Assembly: GCA_002689655.1 (NCBI GenBank)
Contig: NZHC01000007.1
Location: forward strand, 1-34,642
Length of the DNA: 34,642 nt
Source of the DNA: Rhodopirellula sp.
GTDB taxonomy: Bacteria > Planctomycetota > Planctomycetia > Pirellulales > Pirellulaceae
Reading direction: 5' to 3'
Shown: positions 16,433 through 26,587 of the stretch, piece after piece
Numbering within the stretch: the stretch's first letter is position 1
Layout of the letters: the number at the start of each line of letters is the position of its first letter
Made by a program: the position numbers and the translations under genes
The notes under the pieces: model-generated
What the model saw: only the letters and a program-made list of their open reading frames with translations
Told to the model about the DNA's origin: nothing
Database searches by the model: none

Positions 16433-17227
16433 CTAGCACCTGCAGGACTGGCAATGCTTGCAAAAATACAGTCGTCGCGCTGCGACCTCGACGGTGGAGA
16501 TCGGATGATCACATTGTGGGCATTCTGTTTGACCATAGACCCTGAAACGCTTGTCCTCTGGGATCTTCGGCAGCGGCATGCCTGCTTCCCGTGCCGTCAC
16601 AGCGATTATTTTTCCGTGCTTCAAACCGACGGTCATCATCCGCTTGAGTGACTTCCAGAGCAGGTCAAACGAATCCTGCGAGAGATCCGATCCCGGAATG
16701 TGAGGATCTAGACCTGCTTCAAACAGAATTTCGGCTCGGAAGATGTTGCCAACGCCGGCAACGACTGATTGGTCGAGTAACAACGCACCAATGGGCTTCC
16801 CACTTCTACTGATGTTCTTCCAAACATCAGATTTTTTGCCTCCTGCTAGCGGATCAGGGCCAAGCCTCCCCATCACTTCCCGCTGTAATTCGGAGTCAAT
16901 CACTCGACACGTCGTTGGGCCAGTGAGGTCGAGGCTGGCGTTGGATCCGACCATCCGCATCCGAACTTGTCCGACAGGTTTGGGGGGCGGTGACGCACGT
17001 TGACGAAATTTGCCGTAACGCCCCAGATGAACGTGGACGATCACGTTACCATCGAACTCATAAAAGAGATGCTTTCCCGACGCTCGGACGGAATCAAGGT
17101 ATCGTCCGCTGACCTGCCGAGCATCCGCGCGGAACCGTCCTTGCGGGCTCGTTACTTTCACAACTTCTCCGCCTAGCAAATCGTAATGCTCACGGGCCAA
17201 AAAATGTGTTTTGTGTCCTTCGGGCAT
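16433..17227 (-). CDS. Fpg/Nei-family DNA glycosylase/AP lyase
   Basis: A 264-residue base-excision repair enzyme that removes oxidised bases and nicks the abasic site. After the initiator Met come the catalytic Pro2 and Glu3 (MPEGHKTH), which resembles the Nei2-type start more than Fpg. Lys52 (ASGKHLFYEF) is the conserved lysine. The helix-two-turn-helix is in DQSVVAGVGNIFRAEILFEA (about 152-171). The C-terminal zinc finger is complete: C236-x2-C239 and C256-x2-C259, with RRLYFCKHCQ. These residues indicate an active enzyme. Whether it prefers purine or pyrimidine lesions cannot be decided. It stands alone on the minus strand between a transporter gene and a secreted protein gene. Confidence 0.92.
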   Translation of the reverse strand: MPEGHKTHFLAREHYDLLGGEVVKVTSPQGRFRADARQVSGRYLDSVRASGKHLFYEFDGNVIVHVHLGRYGKFRQRASPPPKPVGQVRMRMVGSNASLDLTGPTTCRVIDSELQREVMGRLGPDPLAGGKKSDVWKNISRSGKPIGALLLDQSVVAGVGNIFRAEILFEAGLDPHIPGSDLSQDSFDLLWKSLKRMMTVGLKHGKIIAVTAREAGMPLPKIPEDKRFRVYGQTECPQCDHPISTVEVAARRLYFCKHCQSCRC

Positions 17228-17568
17228 CTGTTCGGGCTCACTGGTGTCAGAAGCTCAGGGGGTATCAGCTGATTATCTGCACGCGTCAACTGTCCTGATT
17301 TTTGCGGTAAGTCGGGTTTATAAGAAACCGCTGCGAGGCCGTGGTCGGCTGCTCGTGCTTCGCGAAGTTGGCAGTCGTGGCTTTTCAGCTAGCATGCGTT
17401 TGCCATATTCACCGTCTGATGCGGTACCAAGCATGCTCCTGACTTTGGAGAGCTGCTGATCTTGGGAGCTGCTGATCTTGGGAGCCGGTGTGTCGTGGAT
17501 TCCATGCTGCAGGTTCATGACTGCAGGTGTTCCGTCAGCCTTTCCCGGGCTCTTCTGTCTTGAATGGG
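17228..17568. other. Intergenic stretch with a short direct repeat
   Basis: About 340 bases between the Fpg/Nei gene and the 3' end of the secreted-protein gene. No gene, RNA or clear terminator was seen. The only structure noted is a perfect 16-bp unit present twice in tandem at 17450-17481. Confidence 0.5.
17450..17481. repeat. Tandem duplication of a 16-bp unit
   Basis: GAGCTGCTGATCTTGG occurs twice head to tail with no mismatch. It lies in a non-coding stretch and looks like a simple slippage duplication. Confidence 0.9.
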
Positions 17569-18258
17569 TTATTCAGGTCGATGGATCATCTGCGTAAGAC
17601 GTTGCTGCAATTCGCTTCGGAGTGGTTCGGCTGCGATCGAAATTGCGAGGCGATAATTTGCTCGTGCCATCCGTTTATTCCCCGCAGCTTCTCCCTGCTC
17701 CGCTCGCTGAAGATATTGAGCAAGTTTACCTTGGTATCGCTTGGCTTGAGATTGCCGGAGAATGGAGAGTTGCTGATGGCCGGTTTCTGTCAATGCTTTT
17801 CGCGACTGTGCTAACGGAGACGTGGCCGCCGTGTAGTTTCCAACAACCGGGCTGATGCCAGTCACAAATGGCTGTAGTACACCCGATGAAATGCTTCCTG
17901 GGTAGCCATTCATGGTGGTCAGCGAGGGGGTTGTGCTACTGAATGATCTTGTGCTTCCGTGCGAAAAGTTGAAGCCAAGGCTACCCCGAACACCACCACC
18001 GGCAAATCCAATTCCGCCCCAGAGTCCACCGGCAACTGCTCCTCCACCGGCCATCCCGCGGAAGGGTGGTAAGGGTGATCCGCCAGAATTTGCGAACCAG
18101 TTCTTTCCGCGTAACGACCAGTTGATGCTATTGTTTTCGAAGAAACTGCTACCACTGGTGTGGTGCGGAACAGATGTCGCCACCATTTGCCCGTAGCACT
18201 TGTTCGCTGCCGATGAGCAAATCAGGGCAACGATCAGATAGAAGGCAATCCGGGACAT
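17569..18258 (-). CDS. Secreted glycine-rich hypothetical protein
   Basis: A 229-residue protein of unknown function. The first 24 residues (MSRIAFYLIVALICSSAANK...) are a signal peptide, probably cut after the Ala/Gly region before QMVATS, so the protein is exported. The middle (about 60-115) is low-complexity Gly/Ala/Phe, with WSLRGKNWFANSGG and GGGAVAGGLWGGIGFAGGG. The C-terminal 90 residues are helical and charged and resemble a single TPR-like hairpin (ARANYRLAISIAAEPLRSEL). ATG at 18258 is fixed by AGGAG 9 bases upstream (18268-18272 on the minus strand). A cell-surface or envelope role is possible; nothing else in the neighbourhood helps. Confidence 0.75.
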   Translation of the reverse strand: MSRIAFYLIVALICSSAANKCYGQMVATSVPHHTSGSSFFENNSINWSLRGKNWFANSGGSPLPPFRGMAGGGAVAGGLWGGIGFAGGGVRGSLGFNFSHGSTRSFSSTTPSLTTMNGYPGSISSGVLQPFVTGISPVVGNYTAATSPLAQSRKALTETGHQQLSILRQSQAKRYQGKLAQYLQRAEQGEAAGNKRMARANYRLAISIAAEPLRSELQQRLTQMIHRPE

Positions 18259-18511
18259 AGTAGCTTTCTCCTGAAACGAGTCTGGGTATTGTATCGATTC
18301 GTGATCCGGCAGGCCAATGAAATCCAGCATTTCTGAATGTCTGGTAGCGCCCCGTGTATCGCGAAGCGGACGGGATGGCGGTGTTCTGATCGTTCACGAA
18401 GGACTAAGTTGCACGTCCGACGGGAAGCAAGTGCCCCGCCCAATTTACACTTGCAAGTGAAACCTCAAAATTACCATCACAGATTCACTCATTGTCACGA
18501 AGATACATCTC

Positions 18512-18970
18512 ATGAAGCAAGTCAGTCTCTACACCGATGGTGCCTGCAGTGGTAATCCGGGCCCGGGGGGGTGGGCTTTCATTTTGCGATGCAACAAGAC
18601 GGAAAAGGAACTTGAGCGTAGCGATGGTGAACCGGAATCTACGAACAACAAAATGGAGTTGACGGCAGTGATCCGAGGTTTGCAGGCATTGACTGAGCCG
18701 TGTGAGGTTACCTTGTACGCGGATAGCAGTTATGTGCTGCAGGGGATGAGTAGTTGGATGTCCGGCTGGAAAAAGCGTGGCTGGAAGCGCAAAGAGGGTT
18801 CCAAGCTTGTGCCAGTCAAAAACGTCGAATTATGGCAACAGTTAGACGTGTTGATGGGGCAGCACACGGTTCATTACCAGCACGTCAAAGGTCATGCTGG
18901 GCACCTTGAGAACGAGCGTTGTGATGAGTTGGCGGTGGCTGCTTACCAGAAGTATCTGGAAAAGCGTTAA
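18512..18970 (+). CDS. rnhA: Ribonuclease HI
   Basis: A 152-residue endonuclease that cuts the RNA strand of RNA-DNA hybrids, as in primer removal and R-loop repair. The four acidic catalytic residues are present: Asp9 ([15 protein letters not shown]), Glu49 ([10 protein letters not shown]), Asp71 ([10 protein letters not shown]) and Asp138 (NERCDELA). The flexible-loop His128 lies in [12 protein letters not shown], and the basic-protrusion region includes [12 protein letters not shown]. Length matches E. coli RNase HI. It is followed 137 bases later by gyrB on the same strand. Confidence 0.97.
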   Translation: MKQVSLYTDGACSGNPGPGGWAFILRCNKTEKELERSDGEPESTNNKMELTAVIRGLQALTEPCEVTLYADSSYVLQGMSSWMSGWKKRGWKRKEGSKLVPVKNVELWQQLDVLMGQHTVHYQHVKGHAGHLENERCDELAVAAYQKYLEKR

Positions 18971-19107
18971 ATAGCCGGTTTTATCCATGCTTTGTGACCG
19001 TGTTTGGCCTGATCCCCAATCGCGGTAAGCGGTGAGAAACGCTAGACTTTGAGCCTCGCACGACGGTGTGCGGACACCCTCATTCAACCTCTTTTCTGCA
19101 GGTCTTC

Positions 19108-21681
19108 ATGAGCGACGCTCCTGAGTCGAGTTCTCCCTCCAACGAAACTCCCGCTTCTACCGTTCCCGCAGCCAATTCGAATTACACCGATGCGGACTTA
19201 CAGCACCTGTCTGACCTCGAGCATGTGCGCGAGAGGCCGGGTATGTACATCGGTGACACCGCCACGCGTGGACTGCATCATTTGGTGTATGAGGTGGTCG
19301 ACAATTCGATCGATGAAGCGATGGCTGATTTCGCCAAGATGGTCTCTGTCACTGTGCACACCGATGGCAGCGTGACGGTTGAGGATGACGGAAGGGGGAT
19401 TCCTGTCACCAGGCATGAGCAGTTATCGGAAGAACTCGATCGTGAGGTCAGCACCTTGGAAGGTGTGATGACTGTCCTCAAGTTTGGTGGCAAGTTCGAA
19501 AAGGGTGCTTACCAGACATCAGGTGGTTTACACGGCGTCGGTGTTACCGTGGTCAACTTTTTGAGTCAGTGGGCCGAGACGGAAGTGAGTCGTGATGGAT
19601 TCACATGGACTCAAGAATATGAGCGTGGAGTTCCTACCGGTCCGGTACGCAAGGGCCGAGCGACCAAGAAGACGGGTACCAAGACGACCTTCAAGGCTGA
19701 CAATAAAATCTTCAGTGTCATGAAGTACAACTTTGACACTTTGTATAAGCGTTTGCAGGAACTCGCTTTCCTTAATAGCGGCGTCCACATCAAGTTCCAT
19801 GACGAACGCAACGGCGAAGGCGGTGACTTTCAGTACGAGCGTGGGCTGATCGAATTTGTAGAGCATCTCAACCGGGCAAGTGATACGTTGCACGGCGATG
19901 TGATTCAAATTTCTGGTGAAAAAGACGGTACGCAATACGACATTGCAATGCAGTACAGCACGGAGTTCACCGAAAACGTTCAGTCGTACGTGAACAACAT
20001 TCACACGATCGAAGGTGGAACGCATGTTTCAGGTTTTCGAAGTGCTTTAACGCGTACGTTAAATAACTACGGTAAAAAAGAGAATCTCTTCAAAGGTGTA
20101 ACGCCGGGCGGTGATGATTTTCGTGAAGGCATCACTGCGGTTATCAGTGTTCGAGTTCCGCATCCACAGTTTGAGGGTCAAACCAAAACCAAACTTGGAA
20201 ATAGCGAGGTCGATGGAATCATCAGCGGTGGCGTCTCGGAACAACTGAATAAGTACTTTGAAGAGAATCCGAGGGTTGCACAGACCATTGTCCGTAAAGG
20301 TCTTTTGGCCGCCGAAGCTCGTGAAGCAGCTCGCAAAGCAAAAGACTTACTGAGGAAACGTAAAGATGCGTTGGGTGGCGGTGGTCTGCCCGGTAAATTG
20401 CGGGACTGCATCAGCAAGAATCGTGAGGAGTGTGAACTCTACCTGGTCGAGGGTGATTCGGCGGGTGGTTCGGCTGAAGGTGGGAGGATGCGTGACTTCC
20501 AGGCGATCCTGCCACTGCGGGGTAAAATCATCAATGCTTACAAGAGTCGTGAAGCCAAGGTTCTTGAGAATCAGGAAGTCCAGTCAATGATTCAGGCAAT
20601 CGGTACTGGGATCGGTGCGGATCAGGATCTGACCAAACGGCGATACGAAAAAATCGTCATCATGACTGACGCCGATGTTGATGGCAGTCACATTCGAACG
20701 CTGCTGCTTTGCTTTTTCTATCGTCAAATGTACGAATTGGTTGCCCGAGGTCATGTCTACGTTGCTCAACCACCTTTGTTCCGCGTTCAGCAGGGAAAGA
20801 AGCGGTACTACATTCAATCTGATGGTGAGATGAAGTCGCAGTTGCTGGAGCGTGGCCTCAGTGACACGATCTTTGAAGCAGAGGACGGTAGGCGTGTTGA
20901 GGGAGAATCGATGCGGGTTCTCTGCACGACTCTGGCGGCGATGGAAGAATCGATCTTGGCTCTCGAGCAGCACGGCTACAGCTTGCGATCGCATGCCATG
21001 CGTCTTGATCCAACTACTAATAAATTGCCTTCATTGCTGATCACACATGGGAATGAAGAACACTGGTTCCACAGCCAGGACGAAGTCGAGGTATACCTCA
21101 ATGAAAATAACCTGACACTCGATACAGAGCAGGATGATGAAGCAGAGTCGTTGGAGCCAGAAGATTACGCTGAAGACGCTTCTGGCGAGGTAGCGAGTGC
21201 TTCGGGAGAGAACGCAACCGATGAGGCAGTCGTAGAGGCTCCTGTACCGATGGCTCATCTTACGGAACTGCATGAAGTCCGGACCATCAACAGTGGCTTG
21301 AAGGAATTGGTACCGCTGGGCTTCAGTGTGGATGACTTGATTCCCGCAGAGCGGACTGGGTCAACCACAGCCAGATTCGAGTTGGTGCGCGGCGAGGATG
21401 TTCGTCGTGCTCTGAACGATCTGCGGGACTTATTGCCTGAGGTGAGAGCTGCTGGTGAGAAAGGCCTTCAAGTCACTCGTTTCAAAGGATTGGGCGAGAT
21501 GAACGCGGAGGAACTCCGCGAGACCACGCTTGATCCTGCGAATCGTACGCTTTTGAAAGTCAATTTGACTGATGCTGGTGCGGCCGACGAAATGTTCCGG
21601 TTGCTCATGGGGGATAAGGTCGAACCTCGGCGTGAGTTTATCGAAAAGCATGCATTGGACGTTCGCAATCTGGACATCTAA
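19108..21681 (+). CDS. gyrB: DNA gyrase subunit B
   Basis: An 857-residue ATPase subunit of the type II topoisomerase that introduces negative supercoils. The GHKL ATP site shows VVDNSIDEAMAD, DDGRGIPV and GGLHGVGVTVVNFLS. The transducer follows. The TOPRIM metal site has Glu448 (EGDSAGGSA) and the acidic set Asp521, Asp523 and Asp525 (TDADVDGSHIRTLLLCFFYR). The C-terminus ends with the usual QVTRFKGLGEMNAEELRETT. An insertion separates TOPRIM from the C-terminal part, with a very acidic patch at about 672-711. ATG at 19108 is preferred over an upstream start at 19066 because the family begins near there. The gyrA partner is not in the window. A DUF255 gene starts 22 bases downstream and is likely co-transcribed. 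Confidence 0.95.
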   Translation: MSDAPESSSPSNETPASTVPAANSNYTDADLQHLSDLEHVRERPGMYIGDTATRGLHHLVYEVVDNSIDEAMADFAKMVSVTVHTDGSVTVEDDGRGIPVTRHEQLSEELDREVSTLEGVMTVLKFGGKFEKGAYQTSGGLHGVGVTVVNFLSQWAETEVSRDGFTWTQEYERGVPTGPVRKGRATKKTGTKTTFKADNKIFSVMKYNFDTLYKRLQELAFLNSGVHIKFHDERNGEGGDFQYERGLIEFVEHLNRASDTLHGDVIQISGEKDGTQYDIAMQYSTEFTENVQSYVNNIHTIEGGTHVSGFRSALTRTLNNYGKKENLFKGVTPGGDDFREGITAVISVRVPHPQFEGQTKTKLGNSEVDGIISGGVSEQLNKYFEENPRVAQTIVRKGLLAAEAREAARKAKDLLRKRKDALGGGGLPGKLRDCISKNREECELYLVEGDSAGGSAEGGRMRDFQAILPLRGKIINAYKSREAKVLENQEVQSMIQAIGTGIGADQDLTKRRYEKIVIMTDADVDGSHIRTLLLCFFYRQMYELVARGHVYVAQPPLFRVQQGKKRYYIQSDGEMKSQLLERGLSDTIFEAEDGRRVEGESMRVLCTTLAAMEESILALEQHGYSLRSHAMRLDPTTNKLPSLLITHGNEEHWFHSQDEVEVYLNENNLTLDTEQDDEAESLEPEDYAEDASGEVASASGENATDEAVVEAPVPMAHLTELHEVRTINSGLKELVPLGFSVDDLIPAERTGSTTARFELVRGEDVRRALNDLRDLLPEVRAAGEKGLQVTRFKGLGEMNAEELRETTLDPANRTLLKVNLTDAGAADEMFRLLMGDKVEPRREFIEKHALDVRNLDI

Positions 21682-21703
21682 TCTTTCGTCGAAAGCGTAG
21701 AAA

Positions 21704-23779
21704 TTGAATCGACTCGCCACCTCACTCAGTCCCTATCTGCTTCAGCACAAGAACAACCCAGTGGATTGGTATCCTTGGGGTGAAGAAGCGTTTGAGCTGG
21801 CGGTACGGGAAGATAAACCCGTTTTTCTTTCGGTGGGTTATGCAGCCTGCCATTGGTGCCATGTGATGGAGCATGAGAGTTTCGAAGATGCTTCCATCGC
21901 TGCTCTTCTAAATCAGAACTTTGTTTCAATCAAAGTCGACCGTGAGGAGCGGCCTGATATTGATCAGGTTTACATGAACGCAGTCCAAGTGATGACGGGT
22001 CGCGGTGGCTGGCCCATGAGCGTTTTTCTCGATCACCAAAAGCAGCCATTCTTTGCTGGCACTTATTGGCCCCCAAAGCAGAAGTTTGGTATGCCTGGAT
22101 TTTCTCAGGTGTTGGAGTCGCTTTCGGAAGCGTGGGTAAACCGCCGTGCCGAGGTGCTGAGTCACTCAAATCAAATCACAGCTGCTCTCCAGCAATTGGC
22201 AGATGGAACTGAAGGACAATCAGATATCGCATCTGCAGTGGAGGTTCCAGGCAGTGAGCTGGTTTCGGCAGCCTGCACAGGCTTGCTGGAGGTTCTGGAT
22301 CGTAAATGGGGCGGTTTTGGTGGGGCTCCCAAGTTTCCTCATGCCACAGATCTCAGCCTTTTGCTACGAATGGGACAAGCTACTGACAATCAATCGTTGG
22401 TAGCCGCAGCCGAGTTGACCCTTGACCGCATGGCAGCTGGGGGCATCCGTGATCATATCGGAGGCGGCTTTGCCCGTTACAGTGTGGATGGGCAGTGGCT
22501 TGTCCCACACTTCGAGAAAATGTTGTACGACAATGCGTTAATGGCGGAAGTTTATGTTCGGGCATTTCAAGTCACTGGACATGCTCGACACGCGGAAGTT
22601 GCACGCGAGACACTTGATTATGTGTGTCGTGAGCTGATTGATCCTGCCGGGGGATTTCACTGCAGTGAGGATGCTGACAGTGAAGGTATCGAAGGAAAGT
22701 ATTACGTATGGAATCCTGAGCAAGTTGAGCAGGTGTTGGGGGCAGAATCTGCAAGGGACTTCTGTACTGTTTATGACATCAGTGTGAAGGGTAACTTTGA
22801 AGGGAAGAGTATCCCCAATTTGCCACAAAGTATTTCGGCATGGGCCGAGGAAATGTCGGTGGATGAGGGAGAGCTCGCCGAGGTTCTGGCTGGTTATCGT
22901 GAGCAATTAAGGGTTGCCCGTGATCATCGTGTGCATCCGGGCCGTGATGACAAGGTTGTCACTGCTTGGAATGCTCTGATGATCAAGTCGCTGTCAGTTG
23001 CCGGAGCAGTCTTGAACCAGCCCACGTATCTTGGGGCGGCCGAAGACGCCGCTGAGTTTCTATTGAAGCACATGACCCGTGATGATGGGCGACTGTTGCA
23101 TGCGTATCGGGATGGTAAAGCACATCTGGATGCCTACGTTGATGACTATGCTTTTACAATCGAAGCTTTCATTGCTCTGTTTGAGGCTACGGGACGCGCT
23201 CGATGGATCAAACGTGCGGCCAATTTGGCGGATAGTATGATCAAGCACTTTGAGGATCGTGACTCAGGCGGCTTTTTCTACATAGCAGATGATGCTGAAT
23301 CTTTGATTGCACGTAACAAGGATTGGCATGATGGTAGTCTTGTAAGTGGGAACGCATCGGCTGCGAGTGGGTTGTTGAAGTTGTCACTCGTATGTGATCG
23401 ACAGGATTTCCGAGACATCGCGGAGCGTACTTTACTTGCAGGGATGGTGGTGATGCAAAAACAGTCTGCTGCTTGTGCAGCGTTGCTCGCGGTGCTGGAT
23501 CACTTTCATCATGGTAATCAGCAATTGGCGCTCGCCGTAACTGACAATACAGAATTGGCTCGAATACGACCTCAGTTCTTCGCCGTCTACCGTCCTCGTG
23601 CGGCTCTTTCGTGGGTTGTGGGTCAGGCGCCAGAGTCCGGCCCTGCAGTGGCTCTCAATCGAGGACGGGTTGCCATGGATGGTGAGCCCACTTTGTACCG
23701 TTGCGAAAACTTCTCCTGTGATCAACCGATTCGAAATGACGAGCTGGAACAATGGCTGGGCAATGAACGGTTAAGCTGA
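21704..23779 (+). CDS. Thioredoxin-domain protein of the DUF255 (YyaL/Spata20) family
   Basis: A 691-residue protein with an N-terminal thioredoxin-like domain and a long (alpha/alpha)6-barrel domain. The start of the family, [14 protein letters not shown][10 protein letters not shown], is present from residue 2. The redox-like motif is C49-H-W-C52 ([13 protein letters not shown]), then [10 protein letters not shown] and GGWPMSVFL. The barrel shows [25 protein letters not shown] and [13 protein letters not shown] at 21704 must be the start because the conserved region begins immediately. A small hairpin (CTTTCGTCGAAAG) lies just before it. It follows gyrB by 22 bases. The biochemical role is unknown. 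Its last 9 bases overlap the end of the convergent permease gene. Confidence 0.9.
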   Translation: MNRLATSLSPYLLQHKNNPVDWYPWGEEAFELAVREDKPVFLSVGYAACHWCHVMEHESFEDASIAALLNQNFVSIKVDREERPDIDQVYMNAVQVMTGRGGWPMSVFLDHQKQPFFAGTYWPPKQKFGMPGFSQVLESLSEAWVNRRAEVLSHSNQITAALQQLADGTEGQSDIASAVEVPGSELVSAACTGLLEVLDRKWGGFGGAPKFPHATDLSLLLRMGQATDNQSLVAAAELTLDRMAAGGIRDHIGGGFARYSVDGQWLVPHFEKMLYDNALMAEVYVRAFQVTGHARHAEVARETLDYVCRELIDPAGGFHCSEDADSEGIEGKYYVWNPEQVEQVLGAESARDFCTVYDISVKGNFEGKSIPNLPQSISAWAEEMSVDEGELAEVLAGYREQLRVARDHRVHPGRDDKVVTAWNALMIKSLSVAGAVLNQPTYLGAAEDAAEFLLKHMTRDDGRLLHAYRDGKAHLDAYVDDYAFTIEAFIALFEATGRARWIKRAANLADSMIKHFEDRDSGGFFYIADDAESLIARNKDWHDGSLVSGNASAASGLLKLSLVCDRQDFRDIAERTLLAGMVVMQKQSAACAALLAVLDHFHHGNQQLALAVTDNTELARIRPQFFAVYRPRAALSWVVGQAPESGPAVALNRGRVAMDGEPTLYRCENFSCDQPIRNDELEQWLGNERLS

Positions 23780-25315
23780 AAGGTTAGAGCCAACATCAGT
23801 GCGGTAGGCTGCCCATGCTGGAAGCAACGCAGCGATGAGCGCCAAGCCCAAGACTAATGGCAAAACCAGGATTTCATAATTACTGGTGGTGAAGAAGCCA
23901 ACTTGGACTCCTGTTTGATCTTCGATTTTTCCGGAGTACAAAACGATTGCGGTATGCGCGAGCAACCAGCCAGCAATGGTTCCTATCAAGGCCACTTGAA
24001 AGCTTTCAAAAATGATGATGCTCGTGACGGTTGTGCGGCGGGCACCCAAGGCACGCATGATCGCGATATCACGGCGGCGATCGTTCATCGAGTTGTAGAT
24101 GGAAACGAGGATGCCCACTGCTGCGACGGCGCAGGTAATGCCCGTGATCGCCAACAATGCAGTGAGAAGAGGACCAACGACCAAGTTCATGAGCTTGTTG
24201 ATCTCTCCTATAGGTGCAGCGGCTTGTGCACGAATCCCTTCATTAATGGCGTTTTGCATTCCGGGGGCGAACATGATGTTCCCATTTCGAATGAGGATCG
24301 ATGTGACTTCGCGTTCCGGAATGGAAAGCACGCGATGCTCTTCGACGCTGCTTTGACTCTCAATGGTATCAGGAGTTGAATCCGCAACCGAACCGCTGTT
24401 TTCTGCCTCATTTTGAACCAGAGGCACACCATTACTTTTACTTCCCGTGGCAATGGCGTCAGCTGTTGGGGAGTCGTTTTGTGCGTCGGTGTCAGATTGT
24501 TCTTCGTTCGACTCTTCGGCATTAACGGCCTCGTCCAGCAAGTCTTCTCCGTTCTCTTCCGGGTCACGCTCGATGGGCTTGGCGTGCCCTTCCATTAGAT
24601 AGAATCCTTCAAGATTGACGAAAGCGGCACGGTCGTTGGGTGTTCCAGTTGGGTCCAAGATTCCCACAATTGTGAAGCCCTGTTCGTGCCCCTGGCCGGA
24701 CGGGTCACCGTGGGTTGGATAAAACTTTTCCCCAAGCACGACGTTCATCTCTTTCGCGACTCGTGCTCCTAGAACGGCTTCGAAGTAACTGCTTTCCCGC
24801 GAAAAATTGCTGAAAGCTCGACCCTGACTGAATGTAAAATCTTCATCTACATTCGGTCCATGTTTTAGTTTGGTGAAGAAGTCAGGCGTTGTTCCGACAA
24901 CCCTGAATTCACCGAAGTAATCACCAAGTGCCAACGGAATGGCAAATCCACCTGCGATGTAAGGTGCATATCGTCCGTCACGCTCTGCAAGCTTGGGATC
25001 ACCACCAAATCGGCTCACCATGGAGGCACGCTCGTCTTGTGGAAGAAATTCCATGTACTCTGTGTAAGGCAGGTTTTCGATCGGTTGGCTGAGGTAGAAA
25101 ACGCTATTCAAGGTGAGCTGCAGAGGGCTGCCCTTGGGACCGACCACGAGGTTGTAACCAACGGAAGCATTTCGCGTGAACGCCTCGCTGATCACTCCAT
25201 AGATGGACAATACGAGCACAACCAACCCGACACCCAAAGCTAGAGAAAATGTCGTTAAGAAGCTCGATAGTGCTCGATGGCAAAAGTTTCGCCAGGCGAT
25301 ATGAATAAGAGACAT
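23771..25315 (-). CDS. FtsX/MacB-type ABC transporter permease with acidic insertion
   Basis: A 514-residue inner-membrane subunit of the LolCDE/MacB-like class. One span lies near the N-terminus (about 16-40, [22 protein letters not shown]), then a large periplasmic domain, then three spans in the FtsX domain (about 385-410, 430-460 and 475-500). The FtsX core contains [21 protein letters not shown] roughly 80-residue Asp/Glu/Ser-rich insertion (about 253-330) interrupts the periplasmic domain and looks disordered. It is driven by the ATPase gene 64 bases upstream. Such systems move lipoproteins, macrolides or peptides rather than import nutrients; the cargo here is unknown. Its 3' end overlaps that of the DUF255 gene by 9 bases in convergent orientation. 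Confidence 0.85.
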   Translation of the reverse strand: MSLIHIAWRNFCHRALSSFLTTFSLALGVGLVVLVLSIYGVISEAFTRNASVGYNLVVGPKGSPLQLTLNSVFYLSQPIENLPYTEYMEFLPQDERASMVSRFGGDPKLAERDGRYAPYIAGGFAIPLALGDYFGEFRVVGTTPDFFTKLKHGPNVDEDFTFSQGRAFSNFSRESSYFEAVLGARVAKEMNVVLGEKFYPTHGDPSGQGHEQGFTIVGILDPTGTPNDRAAFVNLEGFYLMEGHAKPIERDPEENGEDLLDEAVNAEESNEEQSDTDAQNDSPTADAIATGSKSNGVPLVQNEAENSGSVADSTPDTIESQSSVEEHRVLSIPEREVTSILIRNGNIMFAPGMQNAINEGIRAQAAAPIGEINKLMNLVVGPLLTALLAITGITCAVAAVGILVSIYNSMNDRRRDIAIMRALGARRTTVTSIIIFESFQVALIGTIAGWLLAHTAIVLYSGKIEDQTGVQVGFFTTSNYEILVLPLVLGLALIAALLPAWAAYRTDVGSNLSA

Positions 25316-25379
25316 GGTGGGGTATTTACTTCAGTGCCGGTTAGGTGAACGATTTGAGATCATGTACATGTTCCGAGCT

Positions 25380-26069
25380 TCATGATGACGCGGTGGTGTG
25401 GTCTACTTGATTGATCTCGTCCAGTTTCTCGATCCGATCAAAACGGGATGCGATCTGCATGTCATGGGTGACCGTGAGTAGCGAAACTTCTTCTTCATGG
25501 CATGTGTCGCGTATCAGTTCCAACACGCTGTCTGCACTGCTGGGATCCACATTGGCTGTTGGCTCATCAGCCAAAAGTAATTTCGGACGGCCTGCCAGTG
25601 AGCGAGCGATCGCAACCCGCTGCTGTTGCCCGACGGACAACTGTCCGGGGCGATAGTTGAAGCGATCTTGTAGCCCGACGCGGGCCAGCAGGTCACCCGC
25701 TCGCGCATGCTGGTGCTTTCCAGAGCCAAATGCCATGCCGAGGCGAACATTCTCGATGGCGGTGAAAGCGGGAAGAAGATTGAAAGTTTGGAAGACGTAA
25801 CCAATGGTTTCGGCGCGAAAGCGATCACGCCCCTCTTCGCTAAGGCCATTGGTTTCGATTCCGTCAATTTGAATCGATCCTTGATCAGGCGACAGTAGGC
25901 CGGCAATCAGGTGCAAAAGCGTTGTTTTACCACCTCCACTTTGACCAATCATCGCGACTTGTTCACCCTTGGCGATCTGGAATTCAGAGATATCCAGAAC
26001 GAGCAGTTTGCCGCCTTCGGGCTGAGTGAAACTTTTTTTTAGGTCATGAATGTTTACAAGTGCTGTCAT
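25380..26069 (-). CDS. LolD/MacB-type ABC transporter ATP-binding protein
   Basis: A 229-residue cytoplasmic ATPase for the neighbouring FtsX-type permease. Walker A is GQSGGGKTT (42-50), the Q-loop Gln94 is in YVFQTFNLLP, the signature is LSVGQ (144-148, Val in place of the usual Gly) and Walker B is LLLADEPTANVD (164-175). The H-motif is TVTHD. The YVFQTFNLLP region is characteristic of the LolD/MacB/FtsE group. Its ATG overlaps the smpB stop by ATGA, so it should be translated together with smpB. The cargo of the transporter is not evident. Confidence 0.92.
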   Translation of the reverse strand: MTALVNIHDLKKSFTQPEGGKLLVLDISEFQIAKGEQVAMIGQSGGGKTTLLHLIAGLLSPDQGSIQIDGIETNGLSEEGRDRFRAETIGYVFQTFNLLPAFTAIENVRLGMAFGSGKHQHARAGDLLARVGLQDRFNYRPGQLSVGQQQRVAIARSLAGRPKLLLADEPTANVDPSSADSVLELIRDTCHEEEVSLLTVTHDMQIASRFDRIEKLDEINQVDHTTASS

Positions 26070-26587
26070 CTTCGTCTCATAGCCCGTTGTAGCCCACGGT
26101 CAGTGTCCCGTTTTTTCAGTGTTTCACGTTTGTCGTGCAATTTCTTGCCTTTGACCAGCCCCATCACGCACTTTGCAATCCCACGTTCGTTGAAATAGAC
26201 ACGCAGTGGAACCAGCGTCAAGCTTCGCTCATGAGCTCGCCCAGCAAATTTTTCGAATTCTCGTGCATGAACCAGTAACTTGCGCGGTCGCCGGGGATCA
26301 TGATTCCACATACCAGCGTTCCTGTAATGTGCGATGTCAGCACCGATCAGCCACAATTCCTGTCCTTTGACGCGAATGTAAGCCTCATCGAGCGAAAGCT
26401 TATTATCCCGCATCGATTTGACTTCGCTCCCCATCATCATCATGCCGCACTCGACTGAATCGAGTATTTCATAACGGTGACGGGCTTTCCGGTTCTCGGC
26501 AACCATCGTTACCGTTGGCTCGGTTTTCTTGGCACCTGCCTTCTTCTTCCCACTGGAAGCTTTCGATTTGTTTTTCTTCTTTCCCAT
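26066..26587 (-). CDS. smpB: SsrA-binding protein SmpB
   Basis: A 173-residue tmRNA partner that brings tmRNA to stalled ribosomes for trans-translation. The OB-fold core shows ENRKARHRYEILD, GSEVKSMRDNKLSL, EAYIRVKGQELWLIGADIAH and RPRKLLVHAREF. The C-terminal tail is KKLHDKRETLKKRD, whose KRE and DKR elements enter the ribosome channel. A 28-residue Lys-rich N-terminal extension (MGKKKNKSKASSGKKKAGAK) precedes the fold; bacterial SmpB is usually about 150-160 residues. The stop overlaps the LolD-like ATG. I did not find the tmRNA gene in the window. Confidence 0.96.
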   Translation of the reverse strand: MGKKKNKSKASSGKKKAGAKKTEPTVTMVAENRKARHRYEILDSVECGMMMMGSEVKSMRDNKLSLDEAYIRVKGQELWLIGADIAHYRNAGMWNHDPRRPRKLLVHAREFEKFAGRAHERSLTLVPLRVYFNERGIAKCVMGLVKGKKLHDKRETLKKRDTDRGLQRAMRRR

